A stretch of 64,000 nt of DNA from an uncultured Chloroflexota bacterium (GCA_937974245.1 CALJKV010000069.1:1-64000), one strand, 5' to 3'. Shown: positions 34,618-44,354, counted from the stretch's first letter. Numbers and translations: made by a program. The notes: generated by a model not told the origin, from the letters alone.

Positions 34618-35883
34618 ATGTCTGTCACAGCACAAGCCACCGCACCCGCCCCACATCTGCTCCCGGTAGAAAGCATCCGCCAGACTCTGGAAAACGGACT
34701 GTATCACCAGTTTACAAACGCGAAGGTGCTGGTACTCATCCCCGATCACACCCGCACGATTCCCCTGCCGCTCCTGTTTCAGCAGGTCGTAGACATCCTG
34801 GCCGATACGCGCCAGCTTGATTTCATGGTCGCGCTCGGCACACATCCACCTTTGAGCGAGGAGTCGCTGTGCCGCCGGGTTGGCATCACGTTGGACGAAC
34901 GACAGACGACATACCGGCACATTGGCCTGCTCAACCATGCCTGGGATGATCCCGGCCAATTAACGCAGATCGGCCTGCTGGAAAAAGCGCGCATCCAACA
35001 GATCACCGGGGATGCCTGGCACCCGTCTCTGGGGGATGATACGCCAGTGCGGATTAACAGACTCGCGTTGGAGTACGACCACATTATCATCCTCGGCCCG
35101 ACTTTCCCGCATGAGGTCGTCGGCTTCAGCGGCGGGGCGAAGTACCTGTTCCCCGGCATTTCCGGCATGGAAATGATTAACACGACGCACTGGCTGGGGG
35201 CGCTCATCACGATTCTGGGCACGATTGGCATCGCGCACACGCCGGTACGGGCGATGATTCACGCCGCCGCCGAATACCTGGCAACGCCGGTTACACTGGT
35301 GAGTATGGTCGTTGTCAACGAGGGGTTGGCGGGCGTGTTCGTGGGCGACCACCTGAGTGCCTGGGAAGCCACCGCTGCGTTGTCCTCGGAGCGCCATATC
35401 CAGTGGGTGGAGAAGCCCTACCAGCGGGTGCTTTCCCATGCACCGGCCATGTATGACGAACTATGGACGGCGGCAAAAGCCCTGTACAAGATGGAGCCAG
35501 CTATCGCCGATGGCGGTGAGGTCATCGTCTACGCGCCACACCTGGAGACCGTCAGCCATGTACACGGACGCTACATCTACGAGGCCGGGTATCATGTGCG
35601 TGACTACTACCTCAAACAATGGGACAAATTCGGTCATCTGCCATTGGGCGTGCTGGCGCATGGTACACACCTGCGCGGCAGCGGCGTCTATGAAAACGGC
35701 ATAGAGCGGGCGCGTATCAAGGTGACTTTGGCGACACAGATCAGCCGTGAGGACTGTGTACGGTTGGCGCTAGGCTATATTGATCCGGCGGCGATCCACC
35801 CTGAAGCGTGGCGCGGACGCGAGGCCGAGGGCGTGCTATACGTGCCGAAGGCGGGCGAAATGCTCTACCGGGTGCGTCCATGA
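34618..35883 (+). CDS. LarA-type nickel-pincer-dependent 2-hydroxyacid racemase/epimerase
   Basis: A 421-residue member of the lactate racemase LarA superfamily (DUF2088). The cofactor site is complete: DHTR at 43-46, GTHPP at 74-78, His165 in FPHEVVGF, Lys175 in SGGAK (the residue that binds the pincer nucleotide) and the Ni-ligand His191 in TTHW. The His165-Lys175-His191 spacing of 10 and 16 equals that of LarA His174-Lys184-His200. These enzymes invert the 2-hydroxyl carbon of lactate, malate, hydroxyglutarate or aldonates. The stop overlaps the ATG of an FGGY sugar kinase, pointing to an aldonate such as gluconate. The cofactor genes larB, larC and larE are not in this window. Confidence 0.88.
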   Translation: MSVTAQATAPAPHLLPVESIRQTLENGLYHQFTNAKVLVLIPDHTRTIPLPLLFQQVVDILADTRQLDFMVALGTHPPLSEESLCRRVGITLDERQTTYRHIGLLNHAWDDPGQLTQIGLLEKARIQQITGDAWHPSLGDDTPVRINRLALEYDHIIILGPTFPHEVVGFSGGAKYLFPGISGMEMINTTHWLGALITILGTIGIAHTPVRAMIHAAAEYLATPVTLVSMVVVNEGLAGVFVGDHLSAWEATAALSSERHIQWVEKPYQRVLSHAPAMYDELWTAAKALYKMEPAIADGGEVIVYAPHLETVSHVHGRYIYEAGYHVRDYYLKQWDKFGHLPLGVLAHGTHLRGSGVYENGIERARIKVTLATQISREDCVRLALGYIDPAAIHPEAWRGREAEGVLYVPKAGEMLYRVRP

Positions 35884-37331
35884 CGCTGCTGGTGATTGAC
35901 GCCGGGAGTTCGTCGGTGCGGGCGCTGCTCTATGACGATGCCGGACAGCCGCTGCCGGGCGCGGTAGCGCGTCGTTCTCACCAGTTCCACACAGATGGTT
36001 CCGGGGCAGTCACGGCGGACGCGGTGGCGCTGCGTGTGCTGGTCGAAGCTTGCATAGACGAGATTCTGGGATACCCTCAGGCTGGGGCGCTTCGGGCAGT
36101 AGGTATGGCTGCGTTTGTCGGCAACCTGGTCGGGCTGCGGGCAGGAGTCCCGATCACCCCGCTCTACACGTATGCCGATACCCAGCCCGGCCAAGATGTG
36201 GCTGCCTTGCGCTCCCTGCTGGATACGGACGCGGCGCATGAGCGCACTGGCTGCCCGTCCCACACGGCCTACCACCCGGCGCGATTGCACTGGCTGCGGC
36301 GTACCCAACCGGAAACCTTCGCAGCGGTGGACTGCTGGACGGATTTCGCTGCCGCCTGTTACCGGGACTGGTTCGGGCGCGACGTGCCGTGCAGTTACTC
36401 GGTTGCGTCGTGGTCAGGGCTGCTCAACCGGGAGACGCTCACCTGGGATGCTGATTTGCTGGCAGCATTGGGACTCTCTGAGGCGGCGTTTTCCCCACTG
36501 GCGGATTTCACGGCGGCGCAGACCGGGCTGACCGGGGATTATGCGCGACGCTGGCCGGCACTGCGGGATGTCCCGTTCTTCCTGGCGGTAGGGGATGGCG
36601 CGGCGGCCAATATTGGCTCCGGCGGGGTTGACCGGGGGCACCCGGTACTGACGGTGGGGACGACTGCCGCCCTCCGTATGGTGGCAACAGAGACAGTGCC
36701 TGCTGTGCCACCCGGTCTGTGGGCATACCGCGTGGATGCCGGACGCCATCTGCTTGGCGGGGCGACCAGCGAAGGCGGCAATATCTTCGCCTGGGCACGG
36801 GAGACGCTGCGCCTGCCGGACACCGCCACACTTGAGAGCGAATTACAGGGACGCCCGCCCGATGGTCACGGCCTGGCATTCCTGCCATTACTCGCCGGGG
36901 AGCGCAGTCCGGGTTGGGCGGTGGATGCGGTAGGCGTGGTCCATGGACTGCGGCTCTCTACTACGGCACTCGACATCCTCCAGGCGGCGCTAGAGGGCGT
37001 GGCACTGCGGTTGAGCATCATCGCGGAGCGCCTGGAACTGCCGGATGTCCCGGTGCTGGCAGGCGGTGGGGCGCTGGCGAGTTCCCCGGCCTGGGCGCAG
37101 ATTATGGCGAACGCTCTCGGCAGGCCACTGCACCTCCTCGCGACAGAGGAAGTCACCGGGCGCGGCGTGGCGCTGCTGCTCGTGGGTGCGCTGGACGGCT
37201 TCGAGCCGCAACCCCCACCCATCGAGCATGTTTTCACACCGGACTCCGCCGCTACGGCACTCTACCACCAGGCAAGAGCGCGGCAGTCGGCACTCTACAG
37301 AAACACCTTGAACCCATCCAGCATCGCCTGA
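35880..37331 (+). CDS. FGGY-family carbohydrate kinase, gluconokinase-like
   Basis: A 483-residue FGGY kinase. The N-terminal phosphate loop LLVIDAGSSSVRALLYD, an early HQFHTDGSGAVTADA (as in gluconate/ribulose kinases), VGDGAAANIGSG, the FGGY-region block LAGERSPGW and VPVLAGGGALASSPAWAQIMANALGRPLHL are all visible. It phosphorylates a sugar or sugar acid with ATP; resemblance to gluconokinases is moderate. It starts on an ATGA overlap with the racemase, so the two are translationally coupled. The last 37 bp overlap the 3' end of the opposing hydrolase gene. Confidence 0.9.
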   Translation: MTLLVIDAGSSSVRALLYDDAGQPLPGAVARRSHQFHTDGSGAVTADAVALRVLVEACIDEILGYPQAGALRAVGMAAFVGNLVGLRAGVPITPLYTYADTQPGQDVAALRSLLDTDAAHERTGCPSHTAYHPARLHWLRRTQPETFAAVDCWTDFAAACYRDWFGRDVPCSYSVASWSGLLNRETLTWDADLLAALGLSEAAFSPLADFTAAQTGLTGDYARRWPALRDVPFFLAVGDGAAANIGSGGVDRGHPVLTVGTTAALRMVATETVPAVPPGLWAYRVDAGRHLLGGATSEGGNIFAWARETLRLPDTATLESELQGRPPDGHGLAFLPLLAGERSPGWAVDAVGVVHGLRLSTTALDILQAALEGVALRLSIIAERLELPDVPVLAGGGALASSPAWAQIMANALGRPLHLLATEEVTGRGVALLLVGALDGFEPQPPPIEHVFTPDSAATALYHQARARQSALYRNTLNPSSIA

Positions 37332-38260
37332 CGCATTGTTGGGGTGTACTGATGCCCGACTCCGGGGTAATTATCCACCAGCAAATGGTCGGACTGGCCG
37401 TACAGGGTGTAGACCTGGCAAGCGTAATCCAGGATTTTCTCCACACCCACCGCCGGGGAAAGCGGGTCGGCGTCACCAATCAGAATGATCTGCGGGCGCG
37501 GCGCGGCCAGGCTTACCAGGTGTTCCATGTCCAGGCCGGAACGCAGCACGCCCGGCAGATAGTAGTAAAAACTGTGGTAGAAAAAGTTGCCGGACGCTGC
37601 GAAATCGGCGTAGCGCGTCATCTGCGCGATAGGGATGACGACCTTCACCGCGTCATCCAGCGCCGCGACCCATGTCGCCCGTGACGCGCCCATGCTCATG
37701 CCGGTTGTGCCGATCCGCGCCGGGTCAACCTGGGGCAGACTGCGCAGGTAGGCCAGCGCCAGCAGGTCATCATGCACGATCATGCCCCACAGTGTCTTGC
37801 CTTCCCACAGGAACTGTTTAAACAGCGAATGTTCCGTCTCGCGGCCTGTTTCGAGCGTGCGTGCCGGCCCCTGCGACTGGCGTTCACCAAAGGCGTAGGC
37901 GTCAATCGCCAGGACGACATACCCCTGTGCGACCAGGGCATTTCCATCCGGGATCGCATCCTCTGCCAGGAACAGTCCGTCTTTGCCGATAGGATACTTG
38001 CCACCGTGAAAGTGCTGGTAAAGCACCGCCGGAGCGGGATCCTTCAGGCCGTCGGGGATGAGGAGGATACCAGGAACTTCTGCTCCCAGCCCGTTCTCAA
38101 AGACAATCCGGCGCAGCGTATAGCCGTCTTCCTGGGTGGTTTTGAGGGTTTTAACATGGGGAGTGAACGGCGGCGGCACATCGCCCATCAGCGCCCACAG
38201 CGTTTCCCGAATCTGCTGCCTGCTTTGCTGCCAACTTTCGAGCGTGTCCGGCGCATTCAT
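37295..38260 (-). CDS. Alpha/beta-hydrolase, dienelactone-hydrolase/acetyl-xylan-esterase-like
   Basis: About 321 residues of an alpha/beta-hydrolase with the nucleophile elbow GTTGMSMGASR, a long N-terminal lead-in with VPGILLIPDG, the oxyanion region YQHFHGGKYPIG and a catalytic His in PGVGHQYTP. No signal peptide, so it is cytoplasmic. The family deacetylates sugars or opens lactones. It is the last gene of the leftward GH31-ABC operon, 126 bp after the second permease, and could remove acyl groups from the imported glycoside (inference). ATG 38260 is preferred to the frame start at 38290, as GAGG lies about 9 nt upstream. Confidence 0.85.
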   Translation of the reverse strand: MNAPDTLESWQQSRQQIRETLWALMGDVPPPFTPHVKTLKTTQEDGYTLRRIVFENGLGAEVPGILLIPDGLKDPAPAVLYQHFHGGKYPIGKDGLFLAEDAIPDGNALVAQGYVVLAIDAYAFGERQSQGPARTLETGRETEHSLFKQFLWEGKTLWGMIVHDDLLALAYLRSLPQVDPARIGTTGMSMGASRATWVAALDDAVKVVIPIAQMTRYADFAASGNFFYHSFYYYLPGVLRSGLDMEHLVSLAAPRPQIILIGDADPLSPAVGVEKILDYACQVYTLYGQSDHLLVDNYPGVGHQYTPTMRQAMLDGFKVFL

Positions 38261-38386
38261 ATGTTGTTCCGCCTCATAGCAGACGACCACATCAGTCCCG
38301 TTGAGGGGGTGTGGTCGTCCCGCTGTTTATTTATGCTGAAATGATACCTTTTTCAGTTAGTACCATTGCGTACCGGTCAGCCGCTC

Positions 38387-39430
38387 CTATTTCATCCCGG
38401 TGGTGGCGATGCCGCTGGTAATGAACCGCTGCAAAAAGGCGAAGACTATCGTAATCGGCAGCAGCGTCAGCACGGTCATGGCTAAGATGAGTTCCCACTG
38501 GGTTTGCAGGTCGCCCTGGAATGAGTTCAGCCCGACTTGCAGCGTAAACAACTCGGTGCGGCTGAGGACGATGAGCGGCCACAGGAAGTCATTCCAACGC
38601 CACATCACCGAAAAGATGGTGAGGACCGCCAGCGCCGGGCGTGCCAGCGGCAGGATGATCTGCAAGTAGATGCGCCACTCGCTCGCCCCGTCAATCCGCG
38701 CCGAATCGAGCAGTTCGTCGGGGATGGTCAGCATGTACTGGCGCAGCAGAAACACGCCAGTAGGGGTGGCCGCGCCAGGGACGATTACACCAATCAGGTT
38801 ATTATTCCAGCCAATTTCGGTAATCACCAGGTAGACAGGAATTAGAATTACTGAAATCGGCACCATCAGCGTGCCAATCGTCACACCAAAAATCGTCTCG
38901 CGCCCCCGGAACTGGTATTTGCTCAGGGCGAAGGCCGCCATACTGTTGACCAGCAGGGTCAACGCGGTGGCGGCGACGGTGACAACCACACTGTTGCCTA
39001 AATACAGCCAGAAGTTGAAGCGTGTCACCCCATTGGTATAGTTTTCCAGGCTGAAGGCGACACTTTCTACAGGCTGGCGCTGGTTGATATTCACTTTGAT
39101 GATCTCGTCCGGCTGGGCGGGGTCAATCATTTGTGCTTCAATCCCCACCCGGCGTACCTGAGCGAGTTCGCGGGTCGTGCCATCCTCAAAGGTCACAGTA
39201 AACATTTGCAGCGGGTCATCATAGCCCGGCACCGTGACAGACTCCTGCTGGTAAGGCAGGAAACGCGGGGGGAAGCGCAGCAGTTCAGTACGATCCTTGA
39301 AGGAAGACATGACCAACCAGATAATCGGCCCGAACATGAGCAGCGTGCCGAGCAGCAGGTAAAGGTAGGTCGCCACGTCGGAGAGGCTGAGCTGGTTCTT
39401 GCCACGTGTATTCGTCAGAAAATTCAGCAT
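38387..39430 (-). CDS. Sugar ABC transporter permease, MalG-like
   Basis: A 347-residue inner-membrane permease with six predicted transmembrane helices and the cytoplasmic EAA-type loop DSARIDGASEWRIYLQIILPLARP in two adjoining blocks, which contacts the ATPase. A roughly 80-residue polar insert between the first two helices (residues 50-115, RFPPRFLPYQQESV onward) is typical of MalG-like proteins from Chloroflexota. It forms the CUT1 channel with the MalF-like gene 9 bp upstream. No ATPase gene is in the operon, so a shared MsmK/UgpC-type ATPase elsewhere is presumed. Confidence 0.92.
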   Translation of the reverse strand: MLNFLTNTRGKNQLSLSDVATYLYLLLGTLLMFGPIIWLVMSSFKDRTELLRFPPRFLPYQQESVTVPGYDDPLQMFTVTFEDGTTRELAQVRRVGIEAQMIDPAQPDEIIKVNINQRQPVESVAFSLENYTNGVTRFNFWLYLGNSVVVTVAATALTLLVNSMAAFALSKYQFRGRETIFGVTIGTLMVPISVILIPVYLVITEIGWNNNLIGVIVPGAATPTGVFLLRQYMLTIPDELLDSARIDGASEWRIYLQIILPLARPALAVLTIFSVMWRWNDFLWPLIVLSRTELFTLQVGLNSFQGDLQTQWELILAMTVLTLLPITIVFAFLQRFITSGIATTGMK

Positions 39431-39439
39431 GATGCCCCC

Positions 39440-40456
39440 TTAGGCCAGGTTGCTCGTGCGACCCAGCCGAAGCTGACCGACCGTCAGCAGCAGCAGGACA
39501 CTTGCCATCACCAATGAGGCCGCCGCTGCCAGCCCGAATTCTCTGGTCTGGTTGGCAAAGCCGGTGGTATAGATATACTGCACCATGTAGGTTGTTGCGG
39601 TGCCGGGGCCGCCACCGGTAAAGGCAAACACCTGGTCAAAGGCCTGTACCGCTCGAATCAACGACAGCACCAGGACAACCAGCATAGTTGGCATCAATAA
39701 GGGGATCGTAATCGCCCGGAAGGCCTGCACCGCTCCAGCGCCATCCATTGAAGCCGCCTCGTAGAGTTCACCAGGGATGGACTGCAATCCGGCCAGCAGA
39801 ATCAAGGTGTAGAATCCCATCTGCGCCCACACACTGATGATAATCACCCAGAACCGCGCCCAGTCTGCGCTAATCAGGAACGGCAGCTTATCCCCGCCCA
39901 GGCTGACAATAAGCGCGTTCAACACGCCATCCTGCTGCAAAATCCACTTCCAGATGAGGGCGACGACTACCGGGGAGAGCAGCACCGGGTAGAAAAACAC
40001 GCTGCGGAAGAACCCCCGCGCCCGGATGTTCCGGTTGAGGATTAAAGCCGTCATCAGTGAAACAAGCACCAGCAGCGCCACCTGCAAGATCACAAACGTG
40101 ATCGTATTGGTCGCCGCCCGCCAGAAGAGGTCTTCCCGGCATGAATTCGGCACAAGGAAATCCTGGCAGGTAAACAGCCGGTTCAGGTTATCCATCCCCA
40201 CAAATGGACGATCCTGTGGAAAGAGGCGCGGCCCGCCGGTAAAAGCGTAATAAAAATTCAGAATCATGGGGAATAAAATAAAAATGCCGAAGATCAGCAG
40301 ATTGGGCAGTACGAAAATATAGGCCATGCCGCGCACACCCACGCGATTCTGGATGGGGTGCATGATGAAATCCATCACGCTCACTAGCGCATCATACAGC
40401 ATTCGCAAGGGTGTGGCTAATATATCGGCGGAGATAATTTTCTTCTGTTTTATCAT
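39440..40456 (-). CDS. Sugar ABC transporter permease, MalF/UgpA-like
   Basis: A 338-residue inner-membrane permease with about six transmembrane segments, the EAA loop EAASMDGAGAVQAFRAITIPLL and the final FTGGGPGTATTYMVQYIY segment common in MalF/UgpA partners. It has a cytoplasmic N-terminal extension (residues 1-40). A small cysteine-containing periplasmic loop (FTCQDFLVPNSCRED) may form a disulfide. It is the upstream partner of the MalG-like protein and follows the binding-protein gene after a stem-loop that may lower its expression. Confidence 0.92.
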   Translation of the reverse strand: MIKQKKIISADILATPLRMLYDALVSVMDFIMHPIQNRVGVRGMAYIFVLPNLLIFGIFILFPMILNFYYAFTGGPRLFPQDRPFVGMDNLNRLFTCQDFLVPNSCREDLFWRAATNTITFVILQVALLVLVSLMTALILNRNIRARGFFRSVFFYPVLLSPVVVALIWKWILQQDGVLNALIVSLGGDKLPFLISADWARFWVIIISVWAQMGFYTLILLAGLQSIPGELYEAASMDGAGAVQAFRAITIPLLMPTMLVVLVLSLIRAVQAFDQVFAFTGGGPGTATTYMVQYIYTTGFANQTREFGLAAAASLVMASVLLLLTVGQLRLGRTSNLA

Positions 40457-40493
40457 GCCTTATTCCAATAAATATACTCATCTGCATAAAACA

Positions 40494-40521
40494 TAGGGCA
40501 GGCTAACCCTAACCTGCCCTA
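40494..40521 (-). promoter_or_regulatory. Intercistronic stem-loop between binding protein and permeases
   Basis: A 9-bp perfect stem (TAGGGCAGG/CCTGCCCTA) with a 10-nt loop lies 24 bp after the binding-protein stop and 38 bp before the permease start. There is no strong U-run. Such hairpins in sugar ABC operons attenuate read-through and protect the upstream mRNA, giving excess binding protein. Confidence 0.6.
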
Positions 40522-40544
40522 CGTTTGCATAACTGTATGGTGAT

Positions 40545-41822
40545 TTACTGGGCAGCCAGCGCGTCGTCCACGTCCTGCTGGAGTTGTACCATCGCTTCAT
40601 CCAACGTGAGTTCTCCGGTGAGTACCTGCGTCAGGCGGTCACGAACCGGATTGTTGATAGCGAAAGCCTGGCCGCCGAACTGGAGTTCATACGCCTGGTC
40701 GCTCAGTTTCGGCACTTCCGAAACGAAGACGTTCAGGGCGGCAGCGGCAGCGGCGTTGTCGGTCTCATAGGTGAGTTCACCCAGGCCGAGGTGCGCCGGC
40801 AGGAAGAGAGTCTTTTCGGTAAAGGCTTTGAGCGCATCCACCGACGCGAGGAAATCCATCACGCGGGCAACTTCGGCAGGGTATTCGGTGTCGCCAAACG
40901 CCACCATGTAGGTGCCGCCGGGCATACCGGTGCTGCCGCCAGGGCCGGTGGGATTCGGGACAGCTTCCCAGTCAAAAGCGTCGCCTATGTCGCGGGCAAA
41001 CGCGGCAATCTGCCAGCTACCGCTCATGTACATGACCAACTGGCCGTTGATGAAGTACGGGGCGGCAGCGTTATAGGTACCACCGGCGCCAATCCATACG
41101 TCGGCCGGGGTGATGCCAGCTGTATGCCAGCCCATGAAGATTTCGGCCATCAGGCGGAACCCAGGGGTGTCCATTGTGATCGTGCCATCTTCATTAAAGA
41201 AGGTCGCGCCTTCACTGAAAGCCGGACCAGCGAAACGGTGGCCGCTGCGATCCATCGAAATTGCATACGGTGTACCAGTGGCTTCGGCCACTTGTTGGGC
41301 AACAGCGGTCCATTCTTCCCAGGTCACAGCGTCGTTCATGTCACTGGGGACTTCAATACCGGCCTGTTCAAACAGGGTGCGGTTAATGAACGGCCCGGTG
41401 ACGGTGAACTGATTCGGGAAGCCGTAAATCTGGTCAGTATCATCGGCATTATACAGCGCGGCCAGCGCGGCAGCGGGGAAGCTGGCATCCCAGTAAGCGG
41501 CGTCGGCCACCAGCGGACGCAGGTCGAGGTATTTGCCCTTGAAGGCATCGAAGTTGGTGACACGCGCCATATCCGGGCCTTCACCGGCCTCGACCTGAAC
41601 CGGGAGCAATTGCTGAATCCCGTTTGCGTAGTCTACTTCGTCCACCACCACCTTAATATCGGGGTTGGCAGCTTCAAACTCATCAAGCAGTCCGCGCAGC
41701 ACTTCGCCTTCATTGCCATCGCTGTACCAGGTAATACGCAGCTCAACGGCGTCCTGTGCCAGGGCCGGCATAATCGAGGTCAACAGTCCCATGACCACGA
41801 CAAAAAATAGTGCTTTTTTCAT
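40545..41822 (-). CDS. Extracellular sugar-binding protein of an ABC transporter
   Basis: A 425-residue family 1 solute-binding protein. It has a signal peptide (KKALFFVVVMGLLTS, cleavage after PALA); no clear lipobox cysteine was seen. The mature part opens VELRITWYSDGNEGEVLRGLLDEFEAANPDIKV, in keeping with CUT1 oligosaccharide binders, and ends in an Ala-rich helix before DALAAQ. It delivers the sugar to the two downstream permeases. It lies between the GH31 gene (78 bp gap) and the permeases, so glycoside capture and hydrolysis are co-expressed. Confidence 0.93.
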   Translation of the reverse strand: MKKALFFVVVMGLLTSIMPALAQDAVELRITWYSDGNEGEVLRGLLDEFEAANPDIKVVVDEVDYANGIQQLLPVQVEAGEGPDMARVTNFDAFKGKYLDLRPLVADAAYWDASFPAAALAALYNADDTDQIYGFPNQFTVTGPFINRTLFEQAGIEVPSDMNDAVTWEEWTAVAQQVAEATGTPYAISMDRSGHRFAGPAFSEGATFFNEDGTITMDTPGFRLMAEIFMGWHTAGITPADVWIGAGGTYNAAAPYFINGQLVMYMSGSWQIAAFARDIGDAFDWEAVPNPTGPGGSTGMPGGTYMVAFGDTEYPAEVARVMDFLASVDALKAFTEKTLFLPAHLGLGELTYETDNAAAAAALNVFVSEVPKLSDQAYELQFGGQAFAINNPVRDRLTQVLTGELTLDEAMVQLQQDVDDALAAQ

Positions 41823-41900
41823 TGTGTATGCTCCTATAGTGCTATTTGTGCATATATTTGGTTATCGGGAACATAGTGCAATCTTTCGTATAGGTTCCTC

Positions 41901-44354
41901 CTAACGTTCAGGCGATATGATGGAGGTTGTCGGCACAAAAATATGCCGCCGTTTTGCGATGTGGGTTTCCCGGCTTCCGGCAGTCCCGGTGACATGAATG
42001 GGGCGGGTTTCCCGTTCCGGCAGAATCAACTCAATTTCTTCATAAGGCAGCCTATAGTGGCCGGGGGACACAGCGATAGCAATCGTAATGTGATCTGGCT
42101 GGGCTGCCAGTTCGATGTGAACGGCAGCATAACCACCGCGCCGGTATTCCAGCGAGACACCATCATCTTCAATTAAGTCGAAGGCACTGCTGCCATGTCC
42201 CGGATGCGGGAACAGGTAAACCTGGCGCAGGTCGTCAGCTTGTTCACCAGTGTAACGCATGGTTTTTCCCATCGGGATGATACCCCCCTCGCGGACAAGC
42301 AACGGGATGGCATCCAACGGCGCATCTACGGTTAGCATCTGCCCGCCAGTATACCACTCCCCAGAGTAGAAATCACACCAGTTCGTATACTTTGGCAGAT
42401 AAATTGACCGGCTGCGGGCGTTTTCGTGCAGCACACCCGCGACCAGCAAAAATGGCCCCAGCATGAAATCAAACGACTCGGTGTGACAGTGCGGATCGTG
42501 CGGGAAGTGATACACCATTGGGCGGGTGATAGGATGCCCGGTTTGTGCCGCCTCGAAGAACAAGCTGTAGAGATACGGGATGAGCCGGTAGCGGAAATGA
42601 ATCGCCTCCCGGATCAGGGGCAGAACCTCCGGGTACATCCAGGGTTCAGTCACGCTGCCGTCGGTGTTCCACGAATGGATGCAGAAGCGCGGCTGGAAGA
42701 TGCCATTCTGCACCCAGCGCACCAGCAGTTCCGGCTCCGGTTTCGGCCCATGAAAGCCGCCGACATCGTGCCCGCAGTTGGGCGCACCGGAAAGCCCCAT
42801 GCCCAATCCCATCGGGATGTTATAACGAAGGTCATTCCAGGATGTCGTGTTATCCCCCGACCAGGTCTGGGCGTACCGTTGGATGCCGGGACTGCCGGAA
42901 CGGGACAGCAGGAACGGGCGCTCGTCCGGGCGGTACTGCGCCAGCGCGTGGTAGGAAGCGTGGGCCATAAGTAGCGTTTGCAGCGGGCGTGCCAGTCCAA
43001 TCGGGATGTTGCCAGCACCAAACCCGGCACAGCGGGCGTCATCATCCCAGATTTCAAACTCATTGTTGTCGTTCCACAGCGCGTCAATACCGTAATCGAG
43101 TAGCTGCGCGACAATCTGTTCCTGCCACCAGCCGTAGCCGGCTTCGCTGCTGAAGTCAATATACGAGCCGTCACCGCTCTCGCCAGAGCCACCACTCCAG
43201 AAGGTGCTGATCTGCGGTGTGTCGGATTCAGCATCCAGGATAAAGCCGCCGCGCCTGGCGACTTCGGCATAACTGGGGTGCGATTTGAGCAGGTATGGCT
43301 TGATGTTGGGCGCAAGCCGTATGCCGGCCGCGTGAAAATCGTCCACCATCGCCTGTGGGTCGGGGATACGTCCCCGATTCCAGGTAAAGACACAGCGCTG
43401 GCCGTGTTCGTTGACGCTGTAGCCTGATGAGAGGTGGAAGAGATCGCACGGGATGTTGTGCTGCCGGCAGAGTTGGGCGAAGTGCTTCAACTGCTCTTGC
43501 GCGTCAGATGCCTCGGTGTACTTCATGGTCGAACCCAGGTAACCCAGCGACCAGCGCGGTGGCAGGGCGGGCCGTCCGGTGAGCGCCGTGAACTTTTCGA
43601 CCACTTCCGGGATGGTCGGGCCGTAGATCAGGTAGTAGTCAAGGTCGCCATCCGCCACCTGGTAACTGCGGTAATCGCCGCGAAACCCGTCAATTTCCTT
43701 ACCCATGTCAAAAATCGTGGTGGCGAGATTGTCGTAAAACAGACCGTAGGCAATATTTAACGTGGGGAGAAAGGTGATATAAAACGGGAAATGCTTATAA
43801 AGAGGGTCGCTGGTTTCAGCGTTATAGCCGAGCGTGTCCATGTTGACCATGCGCATCCGCTGCCCGGCCTTATCCAGCGGGCCGGCCCGCTCCCCGAAGC
43901 CGTAATAGTGCTCGCCAGGGCGGCGCTTGAGATAGTGAAAGACCTCACGCCTAGCGCGATTGTAGGCATAGCCGATGCGTTCAAGGTCGGCGGCAAACTC
44001 CTGCTCGGCGGTGTCTGCCCATGCCAGAGCAAACTCACCGAGCTGCACAGTCAGGCGGAGTTGAGTCGTTTGTATTGCCAGCGTGCCAGGGTCTGTATGC
44101 GCAACTGTATAAGCGGGGCACGGAAACGGCGAGAGATCGTCGCGGGAGCGGCCCTCACGCGGCATATTTCCCCTGGCATCCACTACCATCCAGGTACGGT
44201 CTAAGCGCGGCGCACCGTCCGGGTGATGGCGCACACGCACGAGATCACCTGCCAGGACGTCAATCCGCACCTGTTCGCCGGCCTGCCCCCGGAATAGTAA
44301 CCCGCCCTGTTCACTAAGCTGATGTGTGACACCATTAAGAGGCGTAAAGCGCAT
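41901..44354 (-). CDS. Glycoside hydrolase family 31 (alpha-glucosidase-like)
   Basis: An 817-residue cytoplasmic GH31 enzyme: N-terminal beta-sandwich, YYGFGERAGPLDK substrate segment, (beta/alpha)8 barrel with nucleophile Asp429 in LWNDNNEFE, acid/base Asp501 in TWSGDN and LSGAPNCGHDVGGF, then C-terminal sandwich domains. It retains alpha-configured glycoside cleavage chemistry. The EFE in place of the common EP(A/S) after WNDxN is a variation. It lacks the N-terminal signature of sulfoquinovosidases I recall, so an alpha-glucoside or alpha-xyloside is likelier. It heads the leftward ABC operon; the LacI-type operator at 44412 lies 58 bp upstream, implying repression by the LacI regulator 34 kb away. 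Confidence 0.92.
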   Translation of the reverse strand: MRFTPLNGVTHQLSEQGGLLFRGQAGEQVRIDVLAGDLVRVRHHPDGAPRLDRTWMVVDARGNMPREGRSRDDLSPFPCPAYTVAHTDPGTLAIQTTQLRLTVQLGEFALAWADTAEQEFAADLERIGYAYNRARREVFHYLKRRPGEHYYGFGERAGPLDKAGQRMRMVNMDTLGYNAETSDPLYKHFPFYITFLPTLNIAYGLFYDNLATTIFDMGKEIDGFRGDYRSYQVADGDLDYYLIYGPTIPEVVEKFTALTGRPALPPRWSLGYLGSTMKYTEASDAQEQLKHFAQLCRQHNIPCDLFHLSSGYSVNEHGQRCVFTWNRGRIPDPQAMVDDFHAAGIRLAPNIKPYLLKSHPSYAEVARRGGFILDAESDTPQISTFWSGGSGESGDGSYIDFSSEAGYGWWQEQIVAQLLDYGIDALWNDNNEFEIWDDDARCAGFGAGNIPIGLARPLQTLLMAHASYHALAQYRPDERPFLLSRSGSPGIQRYAQTWSGDNTTSWNDLRYNIPMGLGMGLSGAPNCGHDVGGFHGPKPEPELLVRWVQNGIFQPRFCIHSWNTDGSVTEPWMYPEVLPLIREAIHFRYRLIPYLYSLFFEAAQTGHPITRPMVYHFPHDPHCHTESFDFMLGPFLLVAGVLHENARSRSIYLPKYTNWCDFYSGEWYTGGQMLTVDAPLDAIPLLVREGGIIPMGKTMRYTGEQADDLRQVYLFPHPGHGSSAFDLIEDDGVSLEYRRGGYAAVHIELAAQPDHITIAIAVSPGHYRLPYEEIELILPERETRPIHVTGTAGSRETHIAKRRHIFVPTTSIISPER

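Noticed and set aside
40584..41810. A 408-codon plus-strand frame opposite the sugar-binding-protein gene
   Set aside because: The minus-strand protein has a signal peptide and clear family match; the plus frame has none and results from GC-rich codon use.
41901..44354. GH31 enzyme as a sulfoquinovosidase
   Set aside because: The substrate segment (YYGFGERAGPLDK) and the catalytic surroundings look like general alpha-glucosidases; the sulfonate-recognition signature I recall was not seen.
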